Source: Hypsibius dujardini
Lineage: Eukaryota > Tardigrada > Eutardigrada > Parachela > Hypsibiidae
Length of the DNA stretch: 59,910 nt
Assembly: GCA_001579985.1 (NCBI GenBank)
Contig: LRSR01006297.1
Span: 1 to 59,910 of the forward strand
Reading direction: 5' to 3'
A program made the position numbers and the translations under genes. The notes below the pieces were generated by a model. That model saw only the letters and a program-made list of their open reading frames with translations, ran no database searches and had not been told where the DNA came from. Numbering within the stretch: the stretch's first letter is position 1; every line of letters begins with the position of its first letter. Positions 34,393 to 45,813 of the stretch are shown one piece after another.

Positions 34393-37300
34393 ATGGCCAC
34401 CCGAAAGGCGACAGCGGCAATTATCGCGACGGCCACCTGCACAGGAGTCGGTGGCTTCTTTTTCGGCCTCTCCTTTAAAGATCGCGATCGCTTCCTCGTC
34501 CATGCCCAGCTGAAAGATGTCCTGCAACCTTCTTCCCTCGCACCGCCAGCCAATTCCACTGCTGCGGTATTCGACGCGGGAGCGCTTCGGGAAAAGAACT
34601 CAATGACATCGCCTTCTTCCTCACCTTCCCCCACGGCTGTGGCCACGGTCGGCCCGCATCGCGTCTCGGAAATCATGGCGTACGGATTTCCCACGACGGA
34701 CTATGTCAGATCCAGGAGCGATTACGTTTTGGCATATGACAGGTAAGCTGAACTCGCCGGGAGGAAGATGGAGCGTCTTTGGGTGTATATTGGGCATTGA
34801 TTGATGAATTGCCTTCGGAGGTTGTAGTTTGTTAGATTGATAGGTTGATTGTTGATTGCAGGAAATTTGTCTATGCGCTTATGATATTGATTGATTGTTA
34901 ATTGGGGGAATTCGGCTGGATTAATGTTGGAATGCTCCTCCTAAAAATAACTTATAATTCTAGTTGTGCCAGTTTTCTCGAAATTCAGTTATGGCTAAAT
35001 ATTATTATTTTCTCAATCGGCATGAAATTCTGCAATTAATGGTTTGATTGATTAATGATCGGTTAAGCAGTCTTGTGTTGCGACTAATGCGCCCTTTTGC
35101 CTTGTCGTTGATTGGTTGAATGGAATAGCGTTGAATTTCCCTATTTGATTGGTCGTGTGATTGATTGACTTCATTAGCGAATGTGTTTCAAATTTGTTTC
35201 GTTATTATGAATTACACAGAAAAAATCGGAACGCCCTTTGGGTAGCGGAACATCTGACTGCGGAACGGCTCCTGGATCGCACCAAAGTGTCACGGAAACT
35301 GAGCGCGTTTCAGGAAGATCAGTAAGTGCTGCTTCACCAAAAGCCGGAGAAAGCCTTGTTTTTTAGAATTTCTCACACATTAAAATAATTTTTCCTGAGC
35401 TGCTGTTAAAGAATTATTTACTCATACTTGAACCGAATTCCAGGATTTTGTTTGAACAGAGGTTTTTTAGATAAATTCTGATTTTCGTGGTTTTAATTAA
35501 ATTTGTTATTTAGTGAGTATAGAGTGATATATAGCAAAAATTCCAAAGAAGTTGTTGAATCCTCCTCTCTAGAGATAATTACGGTCTGCTTAAGTCCACT
35601 GCCTCATTATTTTATATCTTGCAGGAGCGTCCATCCGTACTTTCGGTCCACTAATGAGGACTACAGGGCGTCCGGATTTGACCGTGGTCACTTGGCCGCT
35701 GCCGCTAATCATTGGGTCAGTCAGGACTCCCTGGATGAAACCTTCTTCCTTAGTAATATTTCGCCTCAGGTTTGTGGATCACTTCCCTCAACGATTGCCA
35801 CTGTATTAACATTGGTTTTTGTCCTTTTTGAAACATTTTGTGATTCATTTAGGTTGGAGTTGGATTCAACAGAGGTACGTACTGTCTGTCTCTCTGTCTC
35901 TCTGTCTCTCTGTCTCTCTGTCTCTCTGTCTGTCTCTCTCTCTGTCTCTCTGTCTCTCTGTCTCTCTGCTTGTCTGTCTGTCTGTCTGTCTGTCTGTTTC
36001 TGTCTGTTTCTGTCTGTTTCTGTCTGTCTGTATGTTTGTCTGAATGTCTGTATTCTATCTGTCTGCCTCTCTGTTATAGCTCTGGTAAGTGGTTTCTCTC
36101 GCTCCAGATGCCTGGAACACCCTGGAAAAGTATTCCCGCGACAAAGCCAAAAGCAACCGCAGCGTCTTCGTCATGACTGGCCCACTGTACCTGCCGTCTC
36201 TGGAGCAAGACGGCAAGCACTACGTCAAGTACCAAGTCATCGGGCCCAACAGTGTCGCCGTGCCCACGCACTTTTTTAAGGTACATGCATACGACACCGG
36301 AATCTCATTAGAATAATGGTTATGTGTAAACAAATACCTAACAATAATAGCACTAGACAAACATTATTTATTTCGTTTGTGAACTTTTTTGCTGAAAGTT
36401 CTAATTGATCGGTGGGTTTGAGCAATCACTTGAGCAAGCCTATTTCAGCAGAAATTTAAGTAGCTTTTTAGCTGCATTTTGACTTGTTAAAACTGGGCGT
36501 CTTGTCGAGCGACGCAATTTTGAATTGTCTTTCCTTCCCTTTGTGTGCGGCGACATTCATTTCATTTTGGCATTCAATCAATCTAAAACTATTATAGGAA
36601 TTCGAATCGGCAGGCTGCTTTGAGATTACTGTGCCTTTATTCCAAATGTAGCGAAATCAAGGGGGAATTTCACTTGGTTATTGGTTTGGAAAGATTTGAT
36701 TCAATGTCTTTAACGATATCGGAAAAGCCGCATCAGAATATGATTTCGACTTGCCTGCGTCTAGATCTGGATGAGAAATTGCAAGAGTTTGATTTATTTT
36801 CTGTCCTCTCTCCATGTAGCGAATTTTCGTTTGTGTTTTAGAGGAGAGTAAAAAAAATGTATGTGCTAGTGTTACTTGTTGATTGATGAATTGTCATTGC
36901 TTTCTCTCTAGGGCGGAAGTCAGCCCTTGATGGGGTTGATTAACATGTATTGAAGCTGAATTTTGCTTCGTATTTGAACTGATTCAGAAAATGTAAAGGA
37001 TTCCACAAAAAATGCATAAATATATGCCGCTCTGCTTAACCTATTGGGGTATAAACAGAATCAGCAAATTTAGATAACAAAGAAGCGGAAAATCTTGCCG
37101 CGATGGGTCGGTAGATCAATCCAATACTTGACTGGGTGAAAAATCAACTTTTCCGCGCTTAATTGGGAGAATCGCTATTCAAAGTTGAAACTTGCTGATC
37201 ACTTCTGAATCGTCCGAATCGGGATTGAATGAGTTTTCAGCAACGATTTCAGCCACAGAATGAGCCATGTTGGTCTAGTGCTAATGTTGGAAGTGAAGTT

Positions 37301-38453
37301 ACTTAAGTGGTCTAACAGTTTTACTTGTTAGAATTGATAGCCGTTGGTGCATGGTGGCACACTTATTGATGGAGGATTAGTGTTGTTATTACAGGCCCTG
37401 TTATGCCAGTCCGCGACCGGAGAATTCCACATGGAATGCTTCGTCATGCCCAACAAGCCCATCGGATCAACCATTCGTGTCACGGCAAGTATACGTATTT
37501 TCATCTTCTCCTTCCTCCATATTACTTACTACAGGCTCCAGGCTCCACCACGAGCATTTACTCCACTTTCAATGGCTCTCTAAATTTTATCACTGCTCAA
37601 AACCCTTAAATTCTTTCAAAATCAGACATCTTGATTTGACTTTCAAAAGAATTTGAGTTTTAAAACGTTCATTGAAAATTGTTAGCCTCAGCGCTTTTGT
37701 TGTAAAATTTGCAATTTTAGTCCGCCAAGTTCGGCCAGAATCTGGCTGTTCTCTTCAAGGGTATATATTTCTCGGTCACATTTCACGGAAAATTGAATTG
37801 TACATCTTGTTTACATATTAAACAACTCCACTAAACTATGTGTCTGCTTCTTCACGGGAGCGTCAGTTTTTTTTTAAAGTATTTGCCGCCCACCCAACCA
37901 GCAGTAAGTTGTCCCATATAAATTCTGGAATCACTTGATGCGACGACTCTTCCGTTGACTTCCGGCTTTGACCACAAGAAGCAAACTCTTATTTCTACTT
38001 ATACACTTCTTTTGCTTACTTGTTGCGTTGGCTTTGCGTTCTCGGCTGGTGAGACAGCAAAACGTCATGTCATTTCCATCAACAATCAATCGAAGCAATA
38101 TTCAAAAATGACCTTTTTCATTTGGCGAACCCCAGAAGCTCCTCATCAACAGTGTTGATATTCTGTTGGTTTGCAACATGACCTCAACTCTATCCAGCAC
38201 ATTTTTGTTAATTATGAAGACTGAAACCAGTGTTCAGCGGTTTCTACCGTAACCCCTTAAAGTTAAGTACATGTTGGTGGTGGAGCCTGCAGTACGAATG
38301 CCATATTACTTGCTCCTTCAATATTTCCTTCTTCTTTTGCTGGGATAGGACTTTTACGTGCCGCGGGACATGATCGAACGGGCCGCCGGCTTCCTCCTCT
38401 TCGAGGGCCTTCCAAGAAGTGCTCTGAAAACGATGAACGGTCGAAAAGTGTAA
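34393..38453 (+). CDS. ENDOG: Endonuclease G, mitochondrial DNA/RNA non-specific nuclease
   Basis: Exons 34393-34742, 35220-35321, 35625-35769, 35853-35874, 36108-36280, 37395-37484 and 38349-38453 give 328 aa. The N-terminus (MATRKATAAIIATATC... GGFFFGL) is a mitochondrial presequence/hydrophobic anchor as in EndoG. Next come the family block AYGFPTTDYVRSRSDYVLAY, WVAEHLTAERL, the beta-beta-alpha-metal catalytic DRGHLAAAANH (170-176 onward, H173 general base), LSNISPQ, and GFNRDAWNTLE with the metal-binding Asn205. The C-terminus DFYVPRDMIERAAGFLLF matches the family. The enzyme sits in the mitochondrial intermembrane space, acts in mtDNA turnover and moves to the nucleus in cell death. Exon 4 is only 22 nt. 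Intron 6 must use a GC donor (ACG|gcaagt) to keep phase. A dispersed repeat fills much of intron 6. All key residues are present. Confidence 0.95.
35884..36070. repeat. (CTGT)n/(CTCTGT)n microsatellite in ENDOG intron 4
   Basis: A CTGTCTCTGTCTCTGT array passes into pure CTGT and TTTCTGTCTG units. It begins about 9 bp after the donor of the 22-nt exon and ends near 36070, about 37 bp before exon 5. It makes up most of the 233-bp intron. Confidence 0.95.
37911..38292. repeat. Dispersed repeat family C, copy 2, in ENDOG intron 6
   Basis: Full-length match to 14154-14532 in the same orientation. This copy has a 67-codon open frame with a hydrophobic core (STYTLLLLTCCVGFAFSAG), which in the other copy is interrupted, so a decayed coding origin is possible but not shown. 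Confidence 0.7.
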
Positions 38454-39100
38454 AAGTTGTTGTTTGTTGTTGGATCTACATGGTCAAGGTACAATGGACG
38501 TGTGTGTACCTGTACTCACTGTATGTACTGTACAGTAATTTAATGCCATTGATATGACGTACGTCAATCTGTAACAGTTTTTGTTGACGCTTTCTACTGC
38601 TTAGACTATTTTGTGGTTCCTCTTCGTGGAAGCAAATTGACTCACGAAATTTGTGGGCATAGGTGATCCAGAATTGCTGGACTTTGCCACAATGCTCAAA
38701 ACTATACGCACTTTCACGCTCCGGAACGGGTCTACATTGCAAGTTTAAATATAAAAATATGTGAGCGGTGATAATAGGTAAGTAATGCTTCGTTCATAGT
38801 TGGTGTCAGGTGTCAGACCAAAAAATCTCATCTGGAGGGTCCTTCTCACATTGCTTGCAAGAATGCTTGATTCTCTTATTTACCTGTCTATTCTCAATTT
38901 GGCTCATTTGTAATAAAAACAACGCTCTTACGCAAAATACAATGACCGCCTCGTATAGTAATGAGTCAAATGTAGTCAGGATATATTATCTTTTTCCCAC
39001 CAATTATTCTACAGCTTAAAGACTGAACATGCTGAACGAGTTTGCCATACTTCTTGCAGAATATGCCCTTGACAGGATGAATAACATTGGAAAGCCTGAA
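38454..39100. other. Convergent 3' flank between ENDOG and the zinc importer
   Basis: The two genes point towards each other across about 650 bp. This region must hold both 3' UTRs and polyadenylation sites. No perfect AATAAA was identified with confidence close to either stop. No other gene is seen. Confidence 0.5.
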
Positions 39101-39783
39101 CTACCAGATGCGGATTGAATCCTCAAACATAGCAATGCAAAACATAAGAGAAAAGCCGGCAATTAATCCGACATTTTGGATCACCATAGCCAGGGCGTTT
39201 TTCGCGCCATTTTTGAGCTCCGGTAACTGAAAGACAAAGTATTGATAAATATATAATGCTGTAACAAAATAATTGTCACTTCGCCATGCATTGCACTTGT
39301 ACCATATCGGCTAGTGCGACATATAAGAACATGCCGGCAGCCACCGCGAAGATCCACTGACGAGCAGATTCTTCCTGAGCGATCGGGATTCCGATGAAGA
39401 AACCCGCCAGACAGGCGACAGATGTCAAAAGATTCAGGCACATGGCTTTTTTGAATGACATCCCGGTACCAAGAAGAATGGCAAAGTCCGCTGAAGACAA
39501 TGTAACAGTAAGAAAACCCGCTTAATGAGAACATTTAATTTGGTTTGTAATCCTTTACCTAGTTCGTGAGGCACTTCATGACAAAATATGGCTATTGTGC
39601 TTGAAATTCCAGAACCAACATCAATGGAAAAGGCAGCTGCTATTGTGAGGCCATCGCTGAAGTTGTGCATCACATCACCCATCAGGATCATCCAGGCAAA
39701 CGGGGTGAGTCCTATGGCCAAATTTCAGTAGCTTGAAAACAAAGTTACACATGTGTGTCTGTCTGTGTGTCTGTGTGTCTGTG

Positions 39784-39816
<33 letters not shown>

Positions 39817-42800
39817 TTGTGTCTGTCTGTCTGTATGTTTGTATGTATGTTTGTTTGTCGGTTTCTCTTTTTGTTAAATCACTCACCGAGAAATTTTCCG
39901 GACGTTCCGACGAGAATTGAATTCTTTCGTTTCTTTTTCACTTGTCCATCGTTCTGTATCTCAGCGTCGTCCTCCAGCGGAACCGGTGTGAGCTTTGATC
40001 TAGCTGCCTTGAATAAAGCTGGGTCGGGAATGTGAGAATGCTTTTCGCCTTCATCGTGACCGTGGTCTCCATGGTCGTGACTTTGACTCTGTCGATGGAT
40101 GAACGAATGCAGGCACACCTCCCACAGAAAGAACCCGTAAATGGCAGCAAGGCAGGCGACAAATCGCCAGAGCGTTATGTGAGGATCGCTCTTTTCTGCT
40201 TCGCTAGAGCTGTGGCCGGTCGTCCCGCCGTGGTCCTTGCCATGAAGGTTAAGGGCCTTTGACAAAAAAACAACAAATTTTTTTAACACAATTGAAGCCG
40301 ATAAATAAATAACCTTTCATTGACGACATATTTTCGCCATGTTTGATCTTTTGCAACAATCCTTTCCCAACAGTTCGCACCCATAGTCAATCGGACAAGG
40401 AGGATGGAAAAGAGTATCTAATATGCTGACAGATTATTATTATATAAAATATTTAATAGACAGTTATGCCGAATATGGTAAAAAATTTGTTGAAAATATG
40501 TGAGAGATATTCATGATATTGTGCAAGACCCTTTCAAGCCGGCTACGGTCTGTCTGGTCTGGACGGGAGAAATTATAAAACATCAATAACACTGAATCCC
40601 TAATACAAATTTATATGTGCCCCGAATTCGGGGCGGACAAAAACCCACACTTTCTGTCGAACTTTTTCTCGGACAAAAATGTACCCCTTAATTTAGTACA
40701 TTAGATGTCCGTTGCGGACAAAATTTAGTACATTAATTTAGTACATTAAATGTCCGCTGCGAACAAAATTTTTTCTGCCGACAAATGCTTCAGATGTAAT
40801 TAAAATATGATTAAATCTAATTGAGCACTTCTTTACTCATCCCTAGTACACATCTGGTGTACTAAAAGTTTTTTTCCGTACATATAAGACAAATTGTCAC
40901 CTTATATTTGTACGTAAAAACAGCGGCTTATATCTCCTATATTATGTACGGCCACCAAAAACGTACGCCATACCAAGGAAATAACCAGGTTATATTGTGT
41001 ACGATCGCATTTATTTTCATCCGTGTGTACAGTTCTCATGCGTATTTTATACATACTTCGTAAGACCAATGAAATTTTATAAGACCATACGAATAAGCTT
41101 AGGTCTCACTAATCTTGTAGTTTAGTGCGAAGCTCTTGACAAACCAAGCTATAATAGCGCTTGAATATTGTTCCAGACTTCCCACAGCCGCAAAACGTGC
41201 AAGTGTATGTTTCGCAATTCTTCGCGAAAATGCTAAAACTGTTTCAGTACTATTATTGGACACATATTTCGCCGTGTTTTAAAATAATCATATTTGATTC
41301 TGGACTTTAATTCTGTCATTTATTTTTAAAAACTTACAGTCTGCTGGCGTTTCGAATAAGAACAAATACGGCGTATAAATTCTGAAAGCTCACGCATATC
41401 GCTTCACATAAATTTAGACCAACAAAAAGTGGTCACACGCCGGTTGGTTTTTTTGGTTTTCTTTGCAAATTAAAATTTACATTTTGAGCGAAAAAATGAA
41501 GTTTAACGAAATGGGTCTCCAGTTTTGAATTAAACCTGAGATCCCCTGGACGAAACCAGCAGAATGTGCTAACAGTTCTGAATACTTCATTACAGTCATA
41601 TCGATATAAAAAATCTTCAGAACTATATTTTTCAATACCATCAAGAACTCAAATTCTCGTCTTTTATAGAAGCCACTGAATTTTTAGAGAAGGGACATTG
41701 TGTTATAGCCCCCATCATGTTTTGGTAAATATTCCTTGAAAAATATCTAATATTTTGTCTAAATTATGTGTTAAAACGTTATGTGAGAAAAAAGGTTGCG
41801 GGCATGGCAGTTAAAAATTTAATAAGATTGTGTGGGTTGTGAGCTTAGCTTTCCCAAAACTAAATCAACTGTGTGTAAAGAGTCGATTCCGCCCAAACTT
41901 AGTAATTATGTGGCTGGAGTTTCTCTAATCAACAAATCATCATGCGCGAGTTTGAAAATTGTTGCGATTCATATAACCGCATCCGCTGTTTTGGGCAAAA
42001 TTTTCGCCTTTTTTTAGTCACACAAACTTTCCTCTTCGTCACACAAACTTTCTTCTTCGTCACACAAACTTTCTTCTTTGTCGTACAAAATATGCCTGTC
42101 GGTTGCAAAAAAGTTCTGCACGGTTTTTCATCACACAAAATATGTGTGCTGTTTGTCCTTGGAGACAAAACATTTTACTTCAGACACTATTTGTGTGAAC
42201 AGTACACGAATTTGTCCTGGATTTTGTGTGAAAGGAATTCGGGTCGGACAAAGGCCAAAATTTTTTTATTAGGGAATAGTTCTTTTTGGTTATATATCCT
42301 GTTAAGATTCTACAATTGCCTACATTCTCTTTTCATAGCAGGTCAAGTAGTCAAACGATCACTTCAAATGGAACACGGCATTGCCTATATATTTGTTACT
42401 GATGAGGGTCGGAATGAGAATCGGAATGAACATGTCCCTTAGCCGGCAAAAATGAATAATCACGTCATGCCTTTCGGTTACACATAAAGTTGTAAATGTT
42501 ATAATATAAAGGTAAAATCATTTGAACTGTTTTGTACAATCGAAACTTTCTTACACTTAAGGAACGTGGAATCAAGAAATTGTCTGCGCTCATTTCTTAA
42601 CTCTTTACTGCCAAAACGAAGCAGACCCTGCTGAACATGCGTACACAGTGGCAACACAAAACAAAACTAAACTAAGACTTTTATTTACGATTGACTAAAA
42701 AAACAAATTATTTGACTAATTTTTTTTTTTTTTCCATCACTACTCACTACTGTGAAAGTTCCTAATAATCCTGGCGAACAAACAGAAAGTGCCGCTTACC

Positions 42801-44683
42801 TCGGGCAGAAGATGCAAAAGGGCGTCCCCACTGAGTGTGCCCACACCCAGGGCGATGAATCCTTGCAGGGCGTACTCGTAGACACTTCGCTTGAATAGCG
42901 GGATGAAGAGAATTCCCACAACGGACAGCAAGCTGATACCCACGACAGCGGCGGTTCCATAGCCGTACTCTGAAAAGAGACACTCTCTATGCGGGTGTTC
43001 GAGGTGGTGCACATGACGATGGTTGTGGGAAAAGTTTCTATAGTAAAAGTCACTTTGAAGACTAGATGCCACCGGTCCGGTAGAATCCATCACGGGGATC
43101 GGAGGCGGCTCACATGCGGCACGAAAGCTCTGTTGGATCAACGCCGGACAGAGACCTGAAACAAGTTGCTTCTGCTTAATTTTTGGTCAGTTCTGTTTGA
43201 GGTTTTATATATTTTGAAGATTCTTATACGTTCAAATTCTTGTTGCGTCAAGTAGTCTTTCCCCTGCAATTGATAGGCGGTCCTTAGGTCATCCAACGGG
43301 AAACAGGTTGTGCTGTCCGCCATGGGATGAGCTTCCTCCTCCTCCTCCGTCACCCGGCGTTTTACGATGCTGTGATGCGGATGGGTGTGGTCCTTGGTGT
43401 TGCCGATATTAAGCATCTTTGTTATCTCTCGCAGACCTGCACACGTTTAATATGCTTCACATAATGTATGGGAGGGAAAAAAGGCGCGTGAGGTCGCTAA
43501 AATGTTACATAGAATCCAACTAAATTTAACATATTATTTTCTCAATTATTGTTCGCTTTCTCTAGTTAAGATATATTTGTTTTCTTAAACATGTTGGACC
43601 AAAAAAAAGATTATTTGAAGAACCAAAAAGACGTTTCATTATTCTACAAATAAATACAAGCAGGTCCATTCGATGCGTATTGATCTCGCGGTGTTTTAAT
43701 AAGACTGAAGAGCCCAAATCAAGTGAATGCGTTCACGGGGTTTAGTAGGGAACCAAGCAAACTAGTGCTTTTCAAAATAATTCATCTAAACAAAAATAAA
43801 GGTGATCCTTGGGCAGACAGAAACCTGAAAGGAAGCTAAATGAAATATACTAGCTGTATCTTAAAGCTTATAAGAAGATTCCTCCAGTAGTAAGAAACCA
43901 TTGTTATTATATGAAAATCTAAGTAAGGTTAGCATTATCATAACATCCTCATGCAGACAAAAATCCAAAATAAAACCCAAACAGAATAAACTACATAAAC
44001 CATCAAATTGTTAACATGGATTGCAGAACTAAACTAAACTTAGTCTTTTAGTTACTAGTATCTCAATTTTAGTTTTTTTTGTAGTTGATTAAAAAAACTA
44101 AACTAAAGGTTTTAGTAACTAAATATTGAGCTGGGAAAAAATTAAAAGAACAAACACTAGCGAATTAGTGAACTAACTTTGACTAAAACTAGACAGAAAG
44201 TTTACTTAATAAAAGAAATTAAACTGAAAATCCTTAGTAACTAAACTTTGGTCGACAAAAAACACTAATTAGTTAACTAATTTAATTGTTTTTCATCCCT
44301 AAGTATTGACCGTGAAGTTCGTTCGCCTAGTTATTGCGAAAAATATCAATGTTTGAATGTAAGCTTTGTGTCTTTTACATCCAAAAGGTTTTTTTCTAAT
44401 TTGTTCGATAAACCGACATACGTTGAATGGATAAAGCCGTGCCCGTTTGGGTGACGACATCAAAAAGCGAGCTGATAAAGAGGTCGGGCGTGGCATGGAT
44501 GGTGCGGTTCGTCTGATGAAGGTGCGGCAGCGACTTCAAGGCGACCTCTTCGGTGCTGGTAGACGGAGGGCCTCCTTGATGGCGGTGAGAGACTCCTTCA
44601 CGATCACATATAACCAAGGTTGTAAGCAACCCCGACGCTATACAACACATCCATAAAATATCCATCTTGCCTTGCGATATCAC
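39101..44683 (-). CDS. ZIP zinc transporter, LIV-1 subfamily (SLC39A6/10-like)
   Basis: Minus-strand exons 44683-44422, 43436-43230, 43155-42800, 40256-39887, 39711-39559, 39490-39303 and 39226-39101 close to 553 aa. Signal peptide (MISQGKMDILWMCCIASGLL), then a long extracellular domain with EEEEEAHP and the LIV-1 CPAL motif (159-162). His-rich stretches HNHRHVHHLEHPH and, in the TM3-TM4 cytosolic loop, SHDHGDHGHDEGEKHSH are typical zinc-sensing segments. TM4 carries HNFSDG (414-419) and TM5 HEVPHEL (443-449), the LIV-1 HExPHE metal site. It imports Zn2+ (possibly Mn2+ or Fe2+) into the cytosol across the plasma or an organelle membrane. The next ATG, seven codons into the frame, could also serve as start. 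All junctions are GT-AG. It lies 1.1 kb downstream of a zinc exporter on the same strand. Confidence 0.93.
39763..39862. repeat. (CTGT)n microsatellite in ZIP intron 4
   Basis: TGTGTGTCTGTCTGTG units become pure CTGTCTGT and decay into TGTATGTATGTTTGTTTG. It lies between exons 4 and 5, starting about 24 bp from the exon 4 donor. In the transcript it reads as ACAG. Confidence 0.95.
40640..40770. repeat. Short direct repeats in ZIP intron 3
   Basis: Two or more units of TTTAGTACATTA..TGTCCG.TGCG.ACAAAATTT occur with a few changes. The rest of the 2.5-kb intron (40257-42799) is AT-rich and without recognised genes. Confidence 0.6.
42018..42083. repeat. Three-unit 23-bp tandem repeat in ZIP intron 3
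   Basis: GTCACACAAACTTTCTTCTT-type units occur three times in a row with a diverged fourth (GTCGTACAAAATATG). Related CACACAAAATATGTGTG words follow near 42130. Confidence 0.8.
44020..44300. repeat. ACTAAA/TTAGTT-rich degenerate repeat in ZIP intron 1
   Basis: Words such as ACTAAACT, TTAGTTACTA and TTAGTTAACTAATT recur many times. The same word family appears at 4690-4830 and 42655-42735, suggesting a degenerate dispersed element. No coding capacity. Confidence 0.4.
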
Positions 44684-45813
44684 AAGAAGGAAATAATTCG
44701 GCGTCCGTGTTGCAGAAATCTCTCACGCGGAAAAGAAGAACCACAATTTTTGGTCAGCAGGGTTCAATTTTTTTTCCGGCTAATTAAGATTTTTGGCACA
44801 ACGAGAATTGTGACTGTGGCTGCTGCAAAAGAGATAAAGGCCGTCAGCAATCAGGTGTTGCGATTTTGCTTGAAAAAATGTCGAATTTTCCGGCCGAGAT
44901 CATTAATTTGACGCGCATATGGGGAAACCGGACGTGAAACGGTAAGGTAAAACTTTCAAGGGTGATCATGTTGTTAGAGAGCTGTCACAAATAAGACGAA
45001 GTAGCTTTTGACTGATTGGAATGTTTTGCAGGCTTCTCGTGAAAAAAATCTGTCGAGCTGTGCAGCTCTGCAGGATGTCGATCAACAGCAGCAAAATCCT
45101 AAGAACCTTCGCTGCTTTTCGTGAAAATAGCCGGAGAAATTGTTCTCGGAACAATTGTTTTCAACACAAAACATTGTTTTGTTCTCGAAACAGATTTTTT
45201 AGCACAGAAAACTGTTCTACTTCTCAGAAATTTGTTTTCATAAAAAATGATTCTAAAGAATGTGTTCTCAACTTGTTCCCGGAACAGATTTTCAAGCACA
45301 ATAATTGTTCTATTTTTGTCGAATTGTTCTCAGAAATTTATTTGTGAAACATAGTTTTAACACTTTTCCCTCAGATTGACCTCAAACCGGACATTTTAGC
45401 ACAGAAAATTGTTCTTACAGCATTTTGTTTCACGGAAAAAGGTTTTAAATTTTTTTCCTCAATTTTTTTCAGAGCAGCTTCTTTAGCACGAAAGACTGTT
45501 TTCAGTTTCTTCTCAAATTGTTATCAGAACATTTTTTATCACAATTAATGGACCACCCAGTCCACGCCCAATTAGGACTGCTGATGAAATTTATAACGGA
45601 GAATTTAGAAAATTAACTAACCGATCCCAGACGGAGTGTTACTGTTATTGAGTTGAGAGGGTAAGACGCCAAAAACGAAAAGTTGCACACCTTTTGCGAC
45701 TAAGCTTCAACTTGCCAACATCAAAGACTTTTTTGGTAAGAAGCAGAGCGTAACTCGCACGTCATATCATCGGATAAACAAATTTATAATTATCGCGCCG
45801 GAATTTTAAAATT
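44684..45813. other. Short spacer between the two zinc transporter genes
   Basis: This 1.1-kb region must contain the 3' UTR of the zinc exporter and the promoter of the zinc importer. I looked for metal-response elements (core TGCRCNC) and can assign none with confidence. A degenerate minisatellite occupies 45120-45530. Confidence 0.5.
45120..45530. repeat. Degenerate minisatellite built on TTGTTCTCGGAACA-like units
   Basis: Roughly 55-70-bp units repeat the order TTGTTCTC.GAACA, GATTTTT.AGCACA, GAAAA.TGTTCT. At least five diverged units are visible. The inner TTCTCGGAACAATTG words are themselves near-palindromic. Frames across it are repeat artefacts. Confidence 0.65.

Noticed and set aside
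42018-42083. Regularly spaced short repeats considered as a CRISPR-like array
   Set aside because: The units are directly abutting without unique spacers and lie in an animal intron; this is a simple tandem repeat.
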